A DNA stretch of 64,000 nucleotides from Neocallimastix lanati (nom. inval.) (taxonomy: Eukaryota > Neocallimastigomycota > Neocallimastigomycetes > Neocallimastigales > Neocallimastigaceae), in contig JACVTC010000095.1 of the NCBI GenBank assembly GCA_016946835.1, positions 137,001 to 201,000 of the forward strand. The letters run 5' to 3'. The translations under genes were made by a program, and so were the position numbers. Positions 44,755 to 56,470 of the stretch are shown in pieces. Below the pieces are notes generated by a model. It saw only the letters and a program-made list of their open reading frames with translations, did not search any database and was not told where the DNA came from. Numbering within the stretch: the first letter of the stretch is position 1; the number at the start of each line of letters is the position of its first letter.

Positions 44755-45606
44755 ATGAGTAGTAGTTCTAGTAAATCTGTTAAAGATGACTATGAAAAGG
44801 CTTCTAATATGGCAAAGGATATTGAAGCTTTAGGTGCCAAGAACACAAAATTTTTCAGATGGAAAATGGAACTGGAAGACATTTTCGAAGATCTTAATCT
44901 ATCTGAAAAAGAAAAGAAAAGAATCAGTATTTCTACTACCACCGGCAAATTAAAAGAGTCTTGTACAAATATTTACTTTCAGAACAAAAAGTTATCCTTT
45001 GAGGAGTTTACTTCAAAGATTGAAAAATTAATTGATAATGGTAAATCATCAATTAAGAACCTTTCAAAACTCGAAAATATTAAAATTTCTAATTTAACAG
45101 TTAATGAATTTAACAGTGAATATAGTGACTTGCTACATGGAATATCTGATAGAGACAAACCATCTGTTGAAAGACAGATATTCCTGTACACTAAAGCCTT
45201 TAAAAGAAGAACACCAATTTTTAATATTCTTTTAAATAAACAACCAAAATCCTTAGAAGATGCCATGAATTATGCTTTAAAAGCTGAAGAAACCATTAAT
45301 GAATATGAGAGTGACGACGAAAGTGATTTTTACAAATCTAAAAAGAGAACCAACTTTTCAAGAAGAAGACAGTCAAATTCTAATAACTCAAGACTTTTCG
45401 AAAATAAAGACAAGAATGAAAAATCAAAACAATCAAAAGAAGAATCCGATTTAGAAGCCCTCACCAAGAGTTTTGCCGAAATGAAGATTCATGTATGTCA
45501 TCGTTGTAATCAGAAAGGTCACGAAGAACGCTATTGTCCTAACGAAATGACTGATCTCAACAAAGCTATTGCTTCTATTCTATCCTTACAAGACCATTTA
45601 AATTAA
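44755..45606 (+). CDS. gag: Gag, element D
   Basis: The ATG at 44755 starts MSSSSSKSVKDDYEKASN; about 283 residues. A helical gag domain spans roughly residues 10-180, with an acidic patch (ESDDESD) and a basic Arg/Ser/Asn-rich linker after it. The CCHC knuckle is CHRCNQKGHEERYCP near residue 247. The frame ends just after the slippery site. A capsid and RNA-binding role is inferred from the family. Confidence 0.88.
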   Translation: MSSSSSKSVKDDYEKASNMAKDIEALGAKNTKFFRWKMELEDIFEDLNLSEKEKKRISISTTTGKLKESCTNIYFQNKKLSFEEFTSKIEKLIDNGKSSIKNLSKLENIKISNLTVNEFNSEYSDLLHGISDRDKPSVERQIFLYTKAFKRRTPIFNILLNKQPKSLEDAMNYALKAEETINEYESDDESDFYKSKKRTNFSRRRQSNSNNSRLFENKDKNEKSKQSKEESDLEALTKSFAEMKIHVCHRCNQKGHEERYCPNEMTDLNKAIASILSLQDHLN

Positions 45607-45651
45607 TTAAGGGAAGTTCTCAATCTTCCCACCATATAAATAAAATTGAGA
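45597..45651 (+). promoter_or_regulatory. -1 frameshift signal with pseudoknot, element D
   Basis: Slippery T TTA AAT (45597-45603), then a 7-base spacer starting with the gag stop. Stem GGGAAG/CTTCCC (45611-45616 with 45625-45630) has loop TTCTCAAT. Loop TCTCAAT (45618-45624) can pair with ATTGAGA (45645-45651), seven base pairs, the longest of the set. Confidence 0.9.
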
Positions 45652-48600
45652 CCTTCTCGGATAATGATACAGACACTGATGATAACTATTATGACTCAAA
45701 GGTCGATTATAAAAATCATAAAAATATGTTAGAAGATCACATGACTGAAAATTTAGAAAAAAAAATTTTCCAAAATGATTTTTACCAATCAGAAAATGAG
45801 TATTCTTCAGAAAATTCTGATATTCTTGATTCTGATGATTCTACCACAGATCACGTGACTTCTTCAACCAATAAAAATGTTATCAAAAACCTTATCTACG
45901 CTATCAAGAGAAAAGTTTCTGAAACAAATTTTGAGAAAGATCACGTGAGTAGCAAAAATAGTATAAACAAAAATATGTCACGTGATGTAGCTGTACCCAA
46001 GAAGAGAAGGAACCTTAAAGAAAGTGCACTTCCTATTAGCACAAAGGCCACTCAATTGTTAGCACAACAAGAAAATCACGATATCGGAACATATCAACAC
46101 AATAATTACCGTGGTGACAATACTACTAAAAATAATAACACTGAAAGACTTGACATTCTAGACACGTCAATAATCAGTGGGAAAAACATTACTAGTGCCA
46201 AAAAGAAGAATAAAGAAATTAGAAATAAAAGAAGACTTGGACCTGATGAAATAAATAAATCTTCAACAACTTTAGAAGACCCTCCAGACATTGAAATTGA
46301 TGGCAACAAAACAAAAAGTAATTATTACGACTTCCTTAGAACCATCCTAATGTTAGACAATAGGAAAGAATACGACCTATTTGATGCCCTTAATAATACT
46401 AACGCGGGAATCACGTTCGCTCAGTTATTCGCAGTAAGTCCACTCCTTAGACGGCTATGTATCAAAGGTCTTAAATTAAATCCTAATGATATAAGGAAAA
46501 TCAATTCTGTTCACCATGTGAATATAAATGAAAACGATAGTGATTTCCTTATTAATATCTTTAAGAATATAAATCCAGAACCTTCCGATGATTCAAAGGC
46601 TCATCAAGACCCTGTTGAAAACCCCAAAGACAATATTAAAAGAATTAATGTACTTGGTAAAGCTGGCATTGCTTCCGTTATTGGTTCAGTTGACAAAAAT
46701 ATGGTTAAAGTCCTTGTCGATACGGGTTCTGAAGCTAATGTTATAACTACTTCCTTCTTTAAAATTATTGCAAAAAACCATAAAGTCCTTAAACTAGAAA
46801 GAAATTATTTCAAGGTTGCCGGAAAACAGATTATTTCCTCAGATCAGGTCGTCCATCTATGTTTAAAATTTGAAAATTTAGATATTAATGTTCCTTTCTA
46901 CATTTTAGATGATGATGACACTTCTTACGATATTATTATTGGTCGCCAAGTTCATAAGGATTATCGTTTATATATTGATCCTGACGACGATGCCTTATAC
47001 AAAAAAACTGATTCTGGACCAGTTCTTGTTGCCCATCCTACGGATATTACTATTCCTGGAAACAGATTATACAGAATCTCTATATGTAATAGTACTAATG
47101 AACTACTTACTCTTTCAAAACGTTCAGATAATGATATTGAACTTAAAAATATTGATAACAAAAAATTAAATAATTTAATTAATGAATACAAAGATGTTTT
47201 AATCAATTCTATTGATGATGTTTCTGTCGCTAAAGCTGAACCACACTCCATTGAACTAACAAACAATAAACCAATTAAAATGAGACCTTATAAAACTTCT
47301 TTAGAACAATCTAATGCTCTCAAAGAAGAAATTATAAAACTGTTGAAGCATGGATTAATTGAACCGTCACACTCACCATGGTCTTTTCCCGTTATTCTCG
47401 TAAGAAAGAAAAATGGTAAATGGCGTATGTGTGTAGATTACAGAAGGTTAAATCAAATCACTATCAAAGACGCATATGCATTACCCTTTATTGATGAACT
47501 ATTAGAATCAGTATTCGGTGCTAAATATTTTTCTGCTATTGATCTCTTCTCTGGTTTTCATCAAATTCCAATGAATCCTAGGGATATTGAAAAAACTGCC
47601 TTTACAACCAAATACGGTAACTTCAATTTTAAAGTTATGCCATTCGGATTAACCAACGCTCCTGCAACATTTCAAAGAGAAATGAATCGAATTCTTATGC
47701 CTCTCATTGGTGTCTGCTTGTTTGTTTACATGGACGATATTCTTGTATATTCTCCCACGTTGGAACAACACTTAAAGGATTTAGAAAAACTTTTTAAAAT
47801 CCTTCGTGACAATAAATTTCTATCAATATTGATAAATGTTCTTTTTGTAAGCATTCTGTTGAAGTTTTAGGTCATATGCTTACTGGTGAAGGTATTAAAC
47901 CTGTTCCTTCAAAAGTTTTAGCCATCATGTCCTGGGACATACCTAAAGATGTTTCTCAGCTTCGTTCTTTCCTCGGACTTATTAGTTATTATCGTAAGTT
48001 TATTCCTAACTTCGCTGGTTTCTCTAATTGTTTATATAAACTTACAAGTCCCAAAGTTCCTTTTGTATGGACTAATATTCATTCTGAAGCTTTCGAAAAT
48101 CTTAAAAAGGCAATTTGTTCCAATTCTGTGCTTAAATATCCTGACCCAAACCGTCCACTTATTATTCGTACAGACTCGTCCTCGTATGCAGTCGGTGCTG
48201 TTCTTTTACAAATTCAAGACTCGTCCAAGTTAGAATTTCCAATTTATTGTGTTAGTCGTTGTCTCAAAAATGCTGAAACTAGATACTCAGTTACGGAAAA
48301 AGAAGGTATTGCCGTTATTTTCGCTTTAAAAAAATTTCGTTCTTATATCTCTGCTTCTCCCTTTCCTGTAAAACTTTTTACTGATCATAAACCTCTTGTA
48401 GGTTTCTTTTATAACAGTATTCCTAATAAAGATCGTCATTTTAGATGGATTGCCATTTTTAACGAATTTCGAGTTGACCTTATTTATGATAAGGGTAAGA
48501 ATAACGTTTTCGCTGATGCTCTTTCTCGTATTCCCTCTTCACAACATTTGAAAATTAATACCATTCACTCTATTCTTAGTAATGATGAAAGTAATGACGT

Positions 48601-49765
48601 TTCCTCATTTGCTCCTCCTAAAATATTAGAATATGTTAAAAAGAATTACTCATTTTATGATGGTTCTCTTGTTTTTCATGACAAATCTGGGAAACTCCTT
48701 AAAGTTATTGAAGATGAGGATGTTAAATCTTCTCTAATCCGTAAAGCTCATCTTGTAGGCCATGAAGGTGTAGAAAAAACACTTTCTAGGTTGAAAGAAG
48801 CTTATTACTGGCCTGGTATGTATAAAGATATTGATAAATGTGTTAAATCATGCTTACGTTGTCAATGTTACCGTCCAAAACCGATTACTAAAAATCTTTC
48901 AAATATTCCCACTCCAGTCGAAAGACCATTTGTTAGAGTTGGCCTTGACATAGTTGGTCCTCTCCCTATTACAAATAAAGGAAACCAATATTTAATTGTA
49001 CTCGTAGACTATACAACAAAATGGGTTGAGGCTATGCCACTAAAAAATATTGAAAGTCAAGACGTAATATATTTTTTAAAGGATGTCTTTGCAAGACACG
49101 GTGTTCCAGAAATAATTGTAACTGATAATGGTCCGCAGTTTTCATCTGATATTACAAAAACAATGATAGACTTATATGGTTCATGGGTACAATTTGTAGC
49201 TCCACATCATCCTGAAGCTAATGGACAGGTAGAAAATAGAAACAGAGAAATAATTAAAATACTAAGACACCTTTGTTTCAATCAAGAAAATTGGGATGAT
49301 TATATTCCTGCTTCTTTATGGGCTCTTCGTACTACAAGATCTAGTGTTACTGGATTCAGTAGTTTCGAACTTCTCTATGGAAGGAAAGATTTATGGCCTC
49401 TTAGTGTAGTAATTTCCGATATCAACAAAGCTAAAAACGAAACTAATGAAGAATACAATTTAAGAAGATTCATTTTACATCAAAAATGGGTTAAAGAAGC
49501 TATGGAAAATATTAAAAAAGCTCATGCCTACTGGTCACAAAGAAGTAAAGCAAGAGATAATATGAATCATAAATATAAGCCAGGAGATTTAGTGCTTGTT
49601 CGCTACATAGGAAGAAAAAAATTAGATCCATTTTTCTTAGGACCATATAAAGTTTTAAAAGCGTCAAAATATAATACCTTAGTTCTAGAAACAATTGACA
49701 CACATAAAATTTTAGAACGTAACATACATATAAAAAATGTCAAACCGTACTTAGTATCAATATAA
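45603..49765 (+). CDS. pol: Pol region, element D (broken)
   Basis: The -1 frame polyprotein region: a long acidic and basic linker, protease with VDTGSE (about 46718), RT with YMDD (about 47728) and MPFGLTNAP, RNase H (RTDSS, about 48168), integrase with H-H-C-C (GHEGVEK ... CLRCQ), GLDIVGPL, VTDNGPQF and NGQVENRNRE blocks, and a C-terminal FLGPYKV module. It appears broken about once. No chromodomain. Its codons are richer in C than B's, though the plan is alike. Confidence 0.87.
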
Positions 49766-49830
49766 AAAAAAATAATAATAAATAAAAATAAATTTTAAAT
49801 TGAAATTACTTTTGAGATCACTTTATTTTT

Positions 49831-49866
<36 letters not shown>

Positions 49867-50193
49867 ATATCCAATATTATCAGAAACTTACATTTTTATT
49901 TGAAAATTTCAGTAATATTATTATAAATTAATAAAATATCCTTATTAATATCAATTATTTCATCAATAATACATTTATATGAAAACAAGACAAAAAAAAA
50001 AAAAAAAAAAATTATTATTAAAATTATTTCATTTATTTTTTTTAATTTTTTTTATTATTATATTTTTATAAAAAAAAAAAAAAATTTTTTATTATTAAAA
50101 TTATTTCATTTATTTTTTAATTTTATATTTTTCCTTATTATTATTATTTATTATTCTTTTCAGATATAAGTTATATCTTATGGGAGGAAAACT
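49766..50193 (+). other. Element D 3' untranslated stretch
   Basis: AT-rich sequence with three A runs and two similar units containing TTATTAAAATTATTTCATTT (near 50020 and 50090). It ends with the purine tract ATGGGAGGAAAAC. No gene is seen. Confidence 0.7.
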
Positions 50194-50829
50194 TGATAAA
50201 TAATAATAATATATATTAAGAAATAGTAAAAGATTTTATAATATTTTAAATATTAAAATAATTAAATAGTAATAACTTAATAATAATCTTGTTCATAATA
50301 TTAAATAATTATAATAATTTTTATTATTATAATAATATTATTTAATAATAATATTTATATACATTTGATTGGAAAATATAGTTACACCAACTATAATAAT
50401 AATATAAATATAAAATTTTTTATATGGAATAATTAGTTCTTTAGAAATTAATTTATAAAATAATTATGAAATTTATTAAGAGAATTTATTTAGAAAAATA
50501 ATGAATTTTAACAATTAAAAATATTTCTCAACGTTGTATAATCAACTATAAAAATATTAAATAAAAATTATTATTATAACAAATATATAAAGTTATAAAC
50601 TATATTATTTATATTATAGTATTTAACTATTTTAATTATTTATAAAAAGAATTATAATATTTAATATATAGATTAAATATTATATAAATTTTTAATAAAA
50701 CATTTTTTTTAAAATAATTAAGTAAATTTAAATATTAAATATCGGTAAAACTTGTTAAAATAAAACAAGGTAAAACGATATAAAATAAGTTTAAGAAAAT
50801 AAAATAAATAATACCTTAAACTTATTAAA
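50194..50829 (+). repeat. Element D 3' LTR
   Basis: It begins TGATAAATAATAAT directly after the purine tract and ends near CTTAAACTTATTAA, the end also seen beside the D primer site. It abuts the G LTR. The right boundary is set within a few bases. Confidence 0.65.
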
Positions 50830-51574
50830 TGTAAGAAATTGATATAAATTTTTATAATTTATTTCTATTTCTTATTAATTAATAATTATTTCATAATTAT
50901 TATTCTTTAAAAAAATTTATTTCATTTAAAAACAATTATACCAATTAATGTATTAATTGTTATATGAAAAAATGTATTTAATATAACTTCTGTATTATTT
51001 CATAGAAAAAATGTATTTAATAAAATTTCTGCATTATTTTATCCTTCTCTTTTTTATCCTTTTTCTTTTTAATTCTTTTAGTTATTAAAATCGGTTATTA
51101 AAGTTTTTCCGATTAATTATAATTGGTTTTATTTAATAACACGATGATCAATAAGTATAGATTATTGATCAAAAATCTTTCCAGTTTTTTCTTCTAATCT
51201 TTTTCTGGAAAGAATCATTGTTAAGATTAGAAAAATACATTTATTTTTGTAAAAATATAAATAGCTGTTGATTTTCGTCTTTAGAAAATCAAGAGTTATT
51301 ATTTTAAGAAAAATATAATAACAATAAAAGACATTAATATTTCAATTAATATAAAATAGTTATTTTAAAATTTGTCAAAAAAAAAAAATAATAAAATATT
51401 TAATAATAAAATAGATTAATAAAGTTCTTTTGATAAAAACATATTTTATTTCTCATTCATTTAAGGTCTATTATATTTTCTTATAATAAACTCTAATTTT
51501 AAAGATAAGTATTAAATTCTTATTTTTATTTTAATTTTTATTTTACTTTTTTATTTAATCTTAATAGTTTAGTT
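50830..51574 (+). repeat. Element G 5' LTR (at least this far)
   Basis: It starts TGTAAGAAATTG. TATA box TATAAATA (51256-51263) is followed by a perfect 9-bp hairpin TTGATTTTC/GAAAATCAA (51268-51292). The shared part ends at TTTAGTT, where H interrupts the other copy; the true LTR end may lie further right. Confidence 0.85.
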
Positions 51575-52089
51575 AATATTATAAATAATAATTTCTATAA
51601 TTTATAGAAATTATTACAATAATAACTCTTCTAGATAATTAGTTAATTGTATTATGATATTGTAGTACAAAAGTAAAAAAAAAAAAAAAAAAAAAAAATT
51701 ATTTTATCCGATCAAATAAATAAATAGATAATATTAGAAAAAAAAAAAAAAAAAAAAAAAATTTATTTTTTCCAATCAGATAAATAAATAATATAAAAAA
51801 AAAAAAAAAAAAAAAAAAAAATTTAATAGCAAATTATAATTATATAAATTAAATAGTATATACTAGATAGTAAAATTATATTATTAAATAAAATAATTAT
51901 AACAATAACAATAATAATAAATACGTAAATTATATACTATAAATTATACTAACAATTAAATTTTTTATATTTAATAATATTAATTTATAATAAAGGATTC
52001 TAGAAGTTATTTCCAAAAATAAACAATATAATGAGAATTAGTACGAACTTTAGAAGCAGGAGTATCCTGAGTCTTGTAACTGAGTGATT

Positions 52090-52250
52090 TCCGGATTAAG
52101 TTTACCCTTCACGACAAGCTGTGCGGGAGGCTCTGAACTGGTCTGTTTTAATGGTAAACAGATTGCAATCGTGGTGCGCGCGGCAACAAGACACCATTAA
52201 TAGGCAAGCTGGTCGTATAGCGCATACTATCACTCAAACTCAGGGGCTTC
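52090..52250 (+). ncRNA. Leader structured domain 2 (element G)
   Basis: This is the homologue of 23100-23255. Shared segments are CGGATTAAGTTTA, GGCTCTGAACTG, AATCGTGG and ACACCATTA in order. The hairpin TCTGTTT/AAACAGA (52142-52162) replaces CTATATT/AATATAG of element C at the same place. GC content is far above the surroundings. Function unknown. Confidence 0.75.
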
Positions 52251-52373
52251 TGGAAAATTGGTCGGAAATGCTCATTTTTGTTAAAATATTGGAAGTGTTC
52301 TTCTAGACTCCGAAGTTATAAATTTCTATTATTAATATAAATAATTTATATTTAACAATTATATACATATTTT

Positions 52374-52434
52374 AAAGATATTTTAAAGATATATTAAAGA
52401 TATATTAAAGATATATTAAAGATATTTTAAAGAT
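52374..52434 (+). repeat. Six AAAGAT motifs at exact 11-base spacing
   Basis: AAAGAT starts at 52374, 52385, 52396, 52407, 52418 and 52429. Each is flanked by TAT/ATA bases that can form small stems. The array ends 30 bases before the start codon. Confidence 0.8.
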
Positions 52435-52464
52435 CTATATTAAAAAAGTCTATTTAGTATTTTA

Positions 52465-55400
52465 ATGAATTCAATCAGTATGGAAGCTACTAAGGAAGCT
52501 GAAGCGTCAAAATTAATTTCTGCAATTACCGAATTTATTCCCACATTTTTTTCACCTAACGGTGTGTTGGCCCGCAATGAAGACAACACAAAGCTTAATC
52601 TAAACGAACTAACGGAACAGTGTGAATTGTTCTTTGATGAACATGCCAATTCGTTCCCAAATGACAACTTTAGAAATGCTTTCGTTATCAGCAAACTTTA
52701 TGGACCAGCTAAAAAATGGGGATTATCTCTCAAGGCTGATGGAACACTTAATTCTCTCACCTATGAGGAATTTAAGAGGTTATTGTTAGAAAATTTTGGA
52801 GATACAAAGGAACAAAGGTTTGTTTTAATTGAAGAACTTTTGAACCTTAAACAGCTTCACCTCGGAAAGGCAGCTTTCTTTACTATTGAATTCAGAAGAT
52901 TAGCGTCAAGAATTGGTTGGAACGACGATGTTTTTATTGACCTTATCTGGAGAGGCCTTCTTGAGGAGGTTCGTCTGGAGTTCGATAAAATCGAAAGACC
53001 AAAGACCCTTTTTGAAGCAACAAATTCAATCATCAGCATCGATAAAAAATGTTACATTAACAACCTAGCCAAAACAAATAAGTCAACCAACAAGTCGCAA
53101 AAAAGAAAAAGAGATGAGCATCCAAAACAGGAATTCAAGAACAACAAAGTACACAAGAAATTCAGAAAAAATCAAAACAAAGAAAGCATCCTTTCGGCTA
53201 ACTATACACCAAACACCTCAAATTCAATGACCACTACATTTATATTAAATAATAATGGAAAGAAAATGAAAATAAACGTCCTTATTGATTCTGGTTCTGC
53301 AAGAAGTTACATCTGTAGAGACTTTGTAAACGCCAACAGAATTCAATTATCTACCTTGTCTTCACCATTGAACATTCAGTTACCGAACAACAAAAGTATG
53401 AATATAAGACAAGTAACGAAGAAATTAGGCCTTGCCTTCATGGACCACAAGGAAAGCTATGAATTCTACGTAGCTACCTTACGACTTCAGGGAATATCAG
53501 CCATCCTTGGAAGAGATTGGTTGAGTATTCATATGCCATACGTAGATTTCAAAAATAATAAGATTTACTTTTTAGAGAACCACTGCGGAAATCACTGCCC
53601 TTCAGCAAAAGGGAATAAATTCATTTTTCACTCTAAAGATGTTACTGCTGCAATTTTGCCAAACAACGAAAACAACAATGTATCAAAAGATAAAACAGAA
53701 ACATACTCAATATCTGGTGACGAACTTTTTGATATAGATATTTGCGCCGCTTTAGTAAATGAAACTGATAAAGATGAAATTATCAACATATACTATCAAG
53801 ATTTGAAAATTGTATTTGAAAAGAAAGAGGCAGACAAATTGCCTCCACATCGTGAATATGATATATCAATTGACCTAGTCCCTGGTGGTCAATTATATTA
53901 TGGACCTGTGTACTCTCTTACGATTGTCGAAATGGAAGCTCTTAAAAACTATTTAAAAGAAAATTTAGATAAGGGGTTTATAAGGAAGTCAAAATCACCT
54001 GCTGGTGCCCCTGTCCTGTTTGTAAAAAAACAAGATGGAAGCTTACGACTCTGCGTTGATTATAGGAAATTAAATTCTATTACAATTAGGAATAGCTACC
54101 CTATCCCAAGATTGGTTGACTTGATTGAATCGTTTAAGGGGGCAGTAATATTCACTCGTTTGGACCTTCGATCTGCATATAACCTTGTCCGCGTTAAAGA
54201 AGGTCATGAATATTTAACTGCTTTTAGAACACCTTTAGGCCAATTTGAATATCTAGTAATGCCCTTTGGCCTAAGAAATGCCCCCTCGGTGTTTCAAAGA
54301 TTCATCCAGGATGTTTTATCTGATGCAATTGGCATATTTGTTCAAGTATACTTGGATGATATAATAATTTATTCAAAAAGTTTAGACGAACATATTCAAC
54401 ATGTTCGTAAAATATTGTCGCTTCTAATTAAAAATGGTCTTTACGTGAAATTGGAAAAATGTGATTTTCATGTTAAAGAAACTATTTTTTTAGGGTTTGT
54501 GGTGTCTGTAAATGGTCTTTCAATGGACAGGAATAAGGTTAAAGCTGTTATCGACTGGCCTATCCCAAAAAATATTAAAGAACTCCAAGGGTTTCTAGGA
54601 CTTTGTAACTTCTATAGGAAGTTTATAAATAATTTTGCCGAGATCATTGAACCTCTCCGTCGGCTTTTGAAGAAGAACTCTCCCTTCATTTGGGATGTTA
54701 GGGCAGACAATGCTTTCAACAAACTCAAAGAAGCTTTTACGACGGAAGAAATCCTAGTTTATCCAGATCCAGAGAAAGAATTCTTTGTAGAAACGGACGC
54801 TAGCAATTTCGCTGTTGGTTGTGTTTTATCCCAAATTAGTAGCAAAGACAATAAACTCCATCCGGTTGCTTTCTACTCTAGGTCCTTGTCTTCTGCTGAA
54901 ATCAATTATACTATTTATGACAAGGAATTACTTGCAATAATCGTAGCTTTTGAAACCTGGCGCCATCACCTAGAAGGTGCTAAATTTCCAGTACAAGTAG
55001 TCACAGATCACAGAAATCTGTTATATTTTAAGCAACCTCAAAAATTAAACCAAAGACAAATTAGATGGAGTCTCTTTCTCTCAAAGTTCACTTATAGGAT
55101 TTCATTTCGCTCCGGTATTAAGAGTGGTAAACCTGACTCTTTATCAAGACGCCCTGATTACGTCAACAAGGATTCGACCAATGAAGGTTATCCTCTGTTA
55201 GATGAAGAGATATTTTGTTGTGCACCTTCTGACAACTTAAAAGCCTTAATTGAAGCTCAGAATTCTGACACATACTGTAAGGATACACTCAATAAAATTA
55301 AAACAAGGTCAAATGAAGTAAAAAGTTCGCTTTTTACCATCGTCGAAGGGGTTCTGCATTTTCAGAACCGAATAATTGTCCCTTCTTCACTCAAGGCCAA

Positions 55401-56460
55401 GGTATTGAAAATGTATCATGATGGTCCAACTAATGGTCACCAAGGAGTAGATAAAACTTTTGAAAAATTAAGAAGAAATTATTGGTGGCCAAATATGAAA
55501 AAAGACATCAAGAATTACATATCCTCATGCGATGTTTGTGGAAGAAATAAGCTCCGAAGACACAAGCCATATGGTAAAATACAACCTTTACCGGTTCCCA
55601 GTAGACCTTGGGAAATAATTGGCGTTGACTTTATCACTTCACTTCCCAGCTCGCAAGATTGTACATGTTTAATGGTTGTAGCTGACCATCTGACCAAAAT
55701 GATTCACCTTGTCCCTTGTTCTGATGTTCCCTCCGCTGATCTGACGGCCAAAATGCTTCTATTCAATGTTTTTCGCTACCATGGATTCCCTAAAATAATT
55801 GTTTCGGACCATGGTTCTCAATTTTCATCAGAATTTTGGACTTCGTTGTGCTCTGCTATTAACGCTAATCCAAGACTTGCCACAGCTCACCATCAACAAT
55901 CCAATGGACAAATTGAGCGTGCAAATTCAGTAATTGAGCAGTATCTCCGATGTTATTGTTCAACCTCCCAAAATGAATGGTGTTATTATGTTCCTTTATG
56001 TGAAATGGCCTATAACAACTCCCTGCATAAGTCCATAGGTAAATCACCATTCTTTGCTAATTATGGCTTTAATCCTTCCTGTACTATAGAGTCGCCTCCT
56101 GTTCTTCTAAAGGATAATGCTTCCGCTTTAACCAGGGATTGGTCCTCACATTTCGAAGCATTGAAGAGACACTTACAAAAAGCTAAAGAAAATTTTAAGA
56201 AGTTTGGAGATTCGAAGAAAGCTACAGGACCTTCATTCAAAGTAAATGATTTTGTATGGCTAAAAAGATATTATTTTATAAATGAGCCATCCAAAAAACT
56301 TTCTTCACAATATCTTGGGCCGTTTAGAGTTTTGGAAGTGAGGGAGAGAATGAATTACCGTTTAGATTTGCCAGAAAATCTACATTTACATCCGGTATTT
56401 CATGTTTCCCAGTTGGAGCCTTATACAAAAAGAAATCCGGAACTAGTGGATGCATCATAA
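52465..56460 (+). CDS. gag-pol: Gag-Pol polyprotein, element G
   Basis: One frame of 1331 residues from the ATG (MNSISMEATKE) needs no frameshift. Residues 1-200 are a retrotransposon-gag domain; no zinc knuckle was seen, only a basic Lys/Arg/Asn stretch around 205-250. Protease LIDSGSA is near residue 275, RT with YLDD near 630 and MPFGLRNAP, RNase H ETDASNFAVG near 775, integrase with H-H-C-C (GHQGVDK ... CDVCGRNK) near 995, then GVDFITSLP, VSDHGSQF and NGQIERANSV blocks, and a C-terminal YLGPFRV module ending at HPVFHVSQLEPY. It looks whole. It is nearer to H than to the A-F elements in RT and integrase, but lacks the chromodomain. Confidence 0.93.
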   Translation: MNSISMEATKEAEASKLISAITEFIPTFFSPNGVLARNEDNTKLNLNELTEQCELFFDEHANSFPNDNFRNAFVISKLYGPAKKWGLSLKADGTLNSLTYEEFKRLLLENFGDTKEQRFVLIEELLNLKQLHLGKAAFFTIEFRRLASRIGWNDDVFIDLIWRGLLEEVRLEFDKIERPKTLFEATNSIISIDKKCYINNLAKTNKSTNKSQKRKRDEHPKQEFKNNKVHKKFRKNQNKESILSANYTPNTSNSMTTTFILNNNGKKMKINVLIDSGSARSYICRDFVNANRIQLSTLSSPLNIQLPNNKSMNIRQVTKKLGLAFMDHKESYEFYVATLRLQGISAILGRDWLSIHMPYVDFKNNKIYFLENHCGNHCPSAKGNKFIFHSKDVTAAILPNNENNNVSKDKTETYSISGDELFDIDICAALVNETDKDEIINIYYQDLKIVFEKKEADKLPPHREYDISIDLVPGGQLYYGPVYSLTIVEMEALKNYLKENLDKGFIRKSKSPAGAPVLFVKKQDGSLRLCVDYRKLNSITIRNSYPIPRLVDLIESFKGAVIFTRLDLRSAYNLVRVKEGHEYLTAFRTPLGQFEYLVMPFGLRNAPSVFQRFIQDVLSDAIGIFVQVYLDDIIIYSKSLDEHIQHVRKILSLLIKNGLYVKLEKCDFHVKETIFLGFVVSVNGLSMDRNKVKAVIDWPIPKNIKELQGFLGLCNFYRKFINNFAEIIEPLRRLLKKNSPFIWDVRADNAFNKLKEAFTTEEILVYPDPEKEFFVETDASNFAVGCVLSQISSKDNKLHPVAFYSRSLSSAEINYTIYDKELLAIIVAFETWRHHLEGAKFPVQVVTDHRNLLYFKQPQKLNQRQIRWSLFLSKFTYRISFRSGIKSGKPDSLSRRPDYVNKDSTNEGYPLLDEEIFCCAPSDNLKALIEAQNSDTYCKDTLNKIKTRSNEVKSSLFTIVEGVLHFQNRIIVPSSLKAKVLKMYHDGPTNGHQGVDKTFEKLRRNYWWPNMKKDIKNYISSCDVCGRNKLRRHKPYGKIQPLPVPSRPWEIIGVDFITSLPSSQDCTCLMVVADHLTKMIHLVPCSDVPSADLTAKMLLFNVFRYHGFPKIIVSDHGSQFSSEFWTSLCSAINANPRLATAHHQQSNGQIERANSVIEQYLRCYCSTSQNEWCYYVPLCEMAYNNSLHKSIGKSPFFANYGFNPSCTIESPPVLLKDNASALTRDWSSHFEALKRHLQKAKENFKKFGDSKKATGPSFKVNDFVWLKRYYFINEPSKKLSSQYLGPFRVLEVRERMNYRLDLPENLHLHPVFHVSQLEPYTKRNPELVDAS

Positions 56461-56470
56461 GGAGGTGCAA

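Larger units (their letters stand above)
44613..50829 (+). mobile_element. Element D: Ty3/gypsy LTR retrotransposon, 5' LTR mostly missing
   Basis: Only about 50 bases of the 5' LTR remain, right after element F. Then come primer site TGGTGGAGAACC, gag, frameshift signal, pol, a 3' untranslated stretch, the purine tract GGGAGGAAAA and a 3' LTR (about 50194-50829). Pol appears broken about once. It is a separate family, nearer to B than to A in layout. Age cannot be judged from the LTRs because one is nearly gone. Confidence 0.85.
51575..52464 (+). other. Element G leader (may include the LTR end)
   Basis: A perfect inverted repeat AATAATTTCTATA/TATAGAAATTATT lies at 51587-51615. Three A runs alternate with a related unit containing ATAAATAA (about 51676-51822). 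Structured domain 2 lies at 52090-52250 and an AAAGAT array at 52374-52434, just before the gag-pol ATG. No gene is present. Confidence 0.7.

Noticed and set aside
52121-52306. Open frame of 61 codons in the element G leader
   Set aside because: It coincides with structured domain 2, where conservation with C follows RNA pairing rather than codons.
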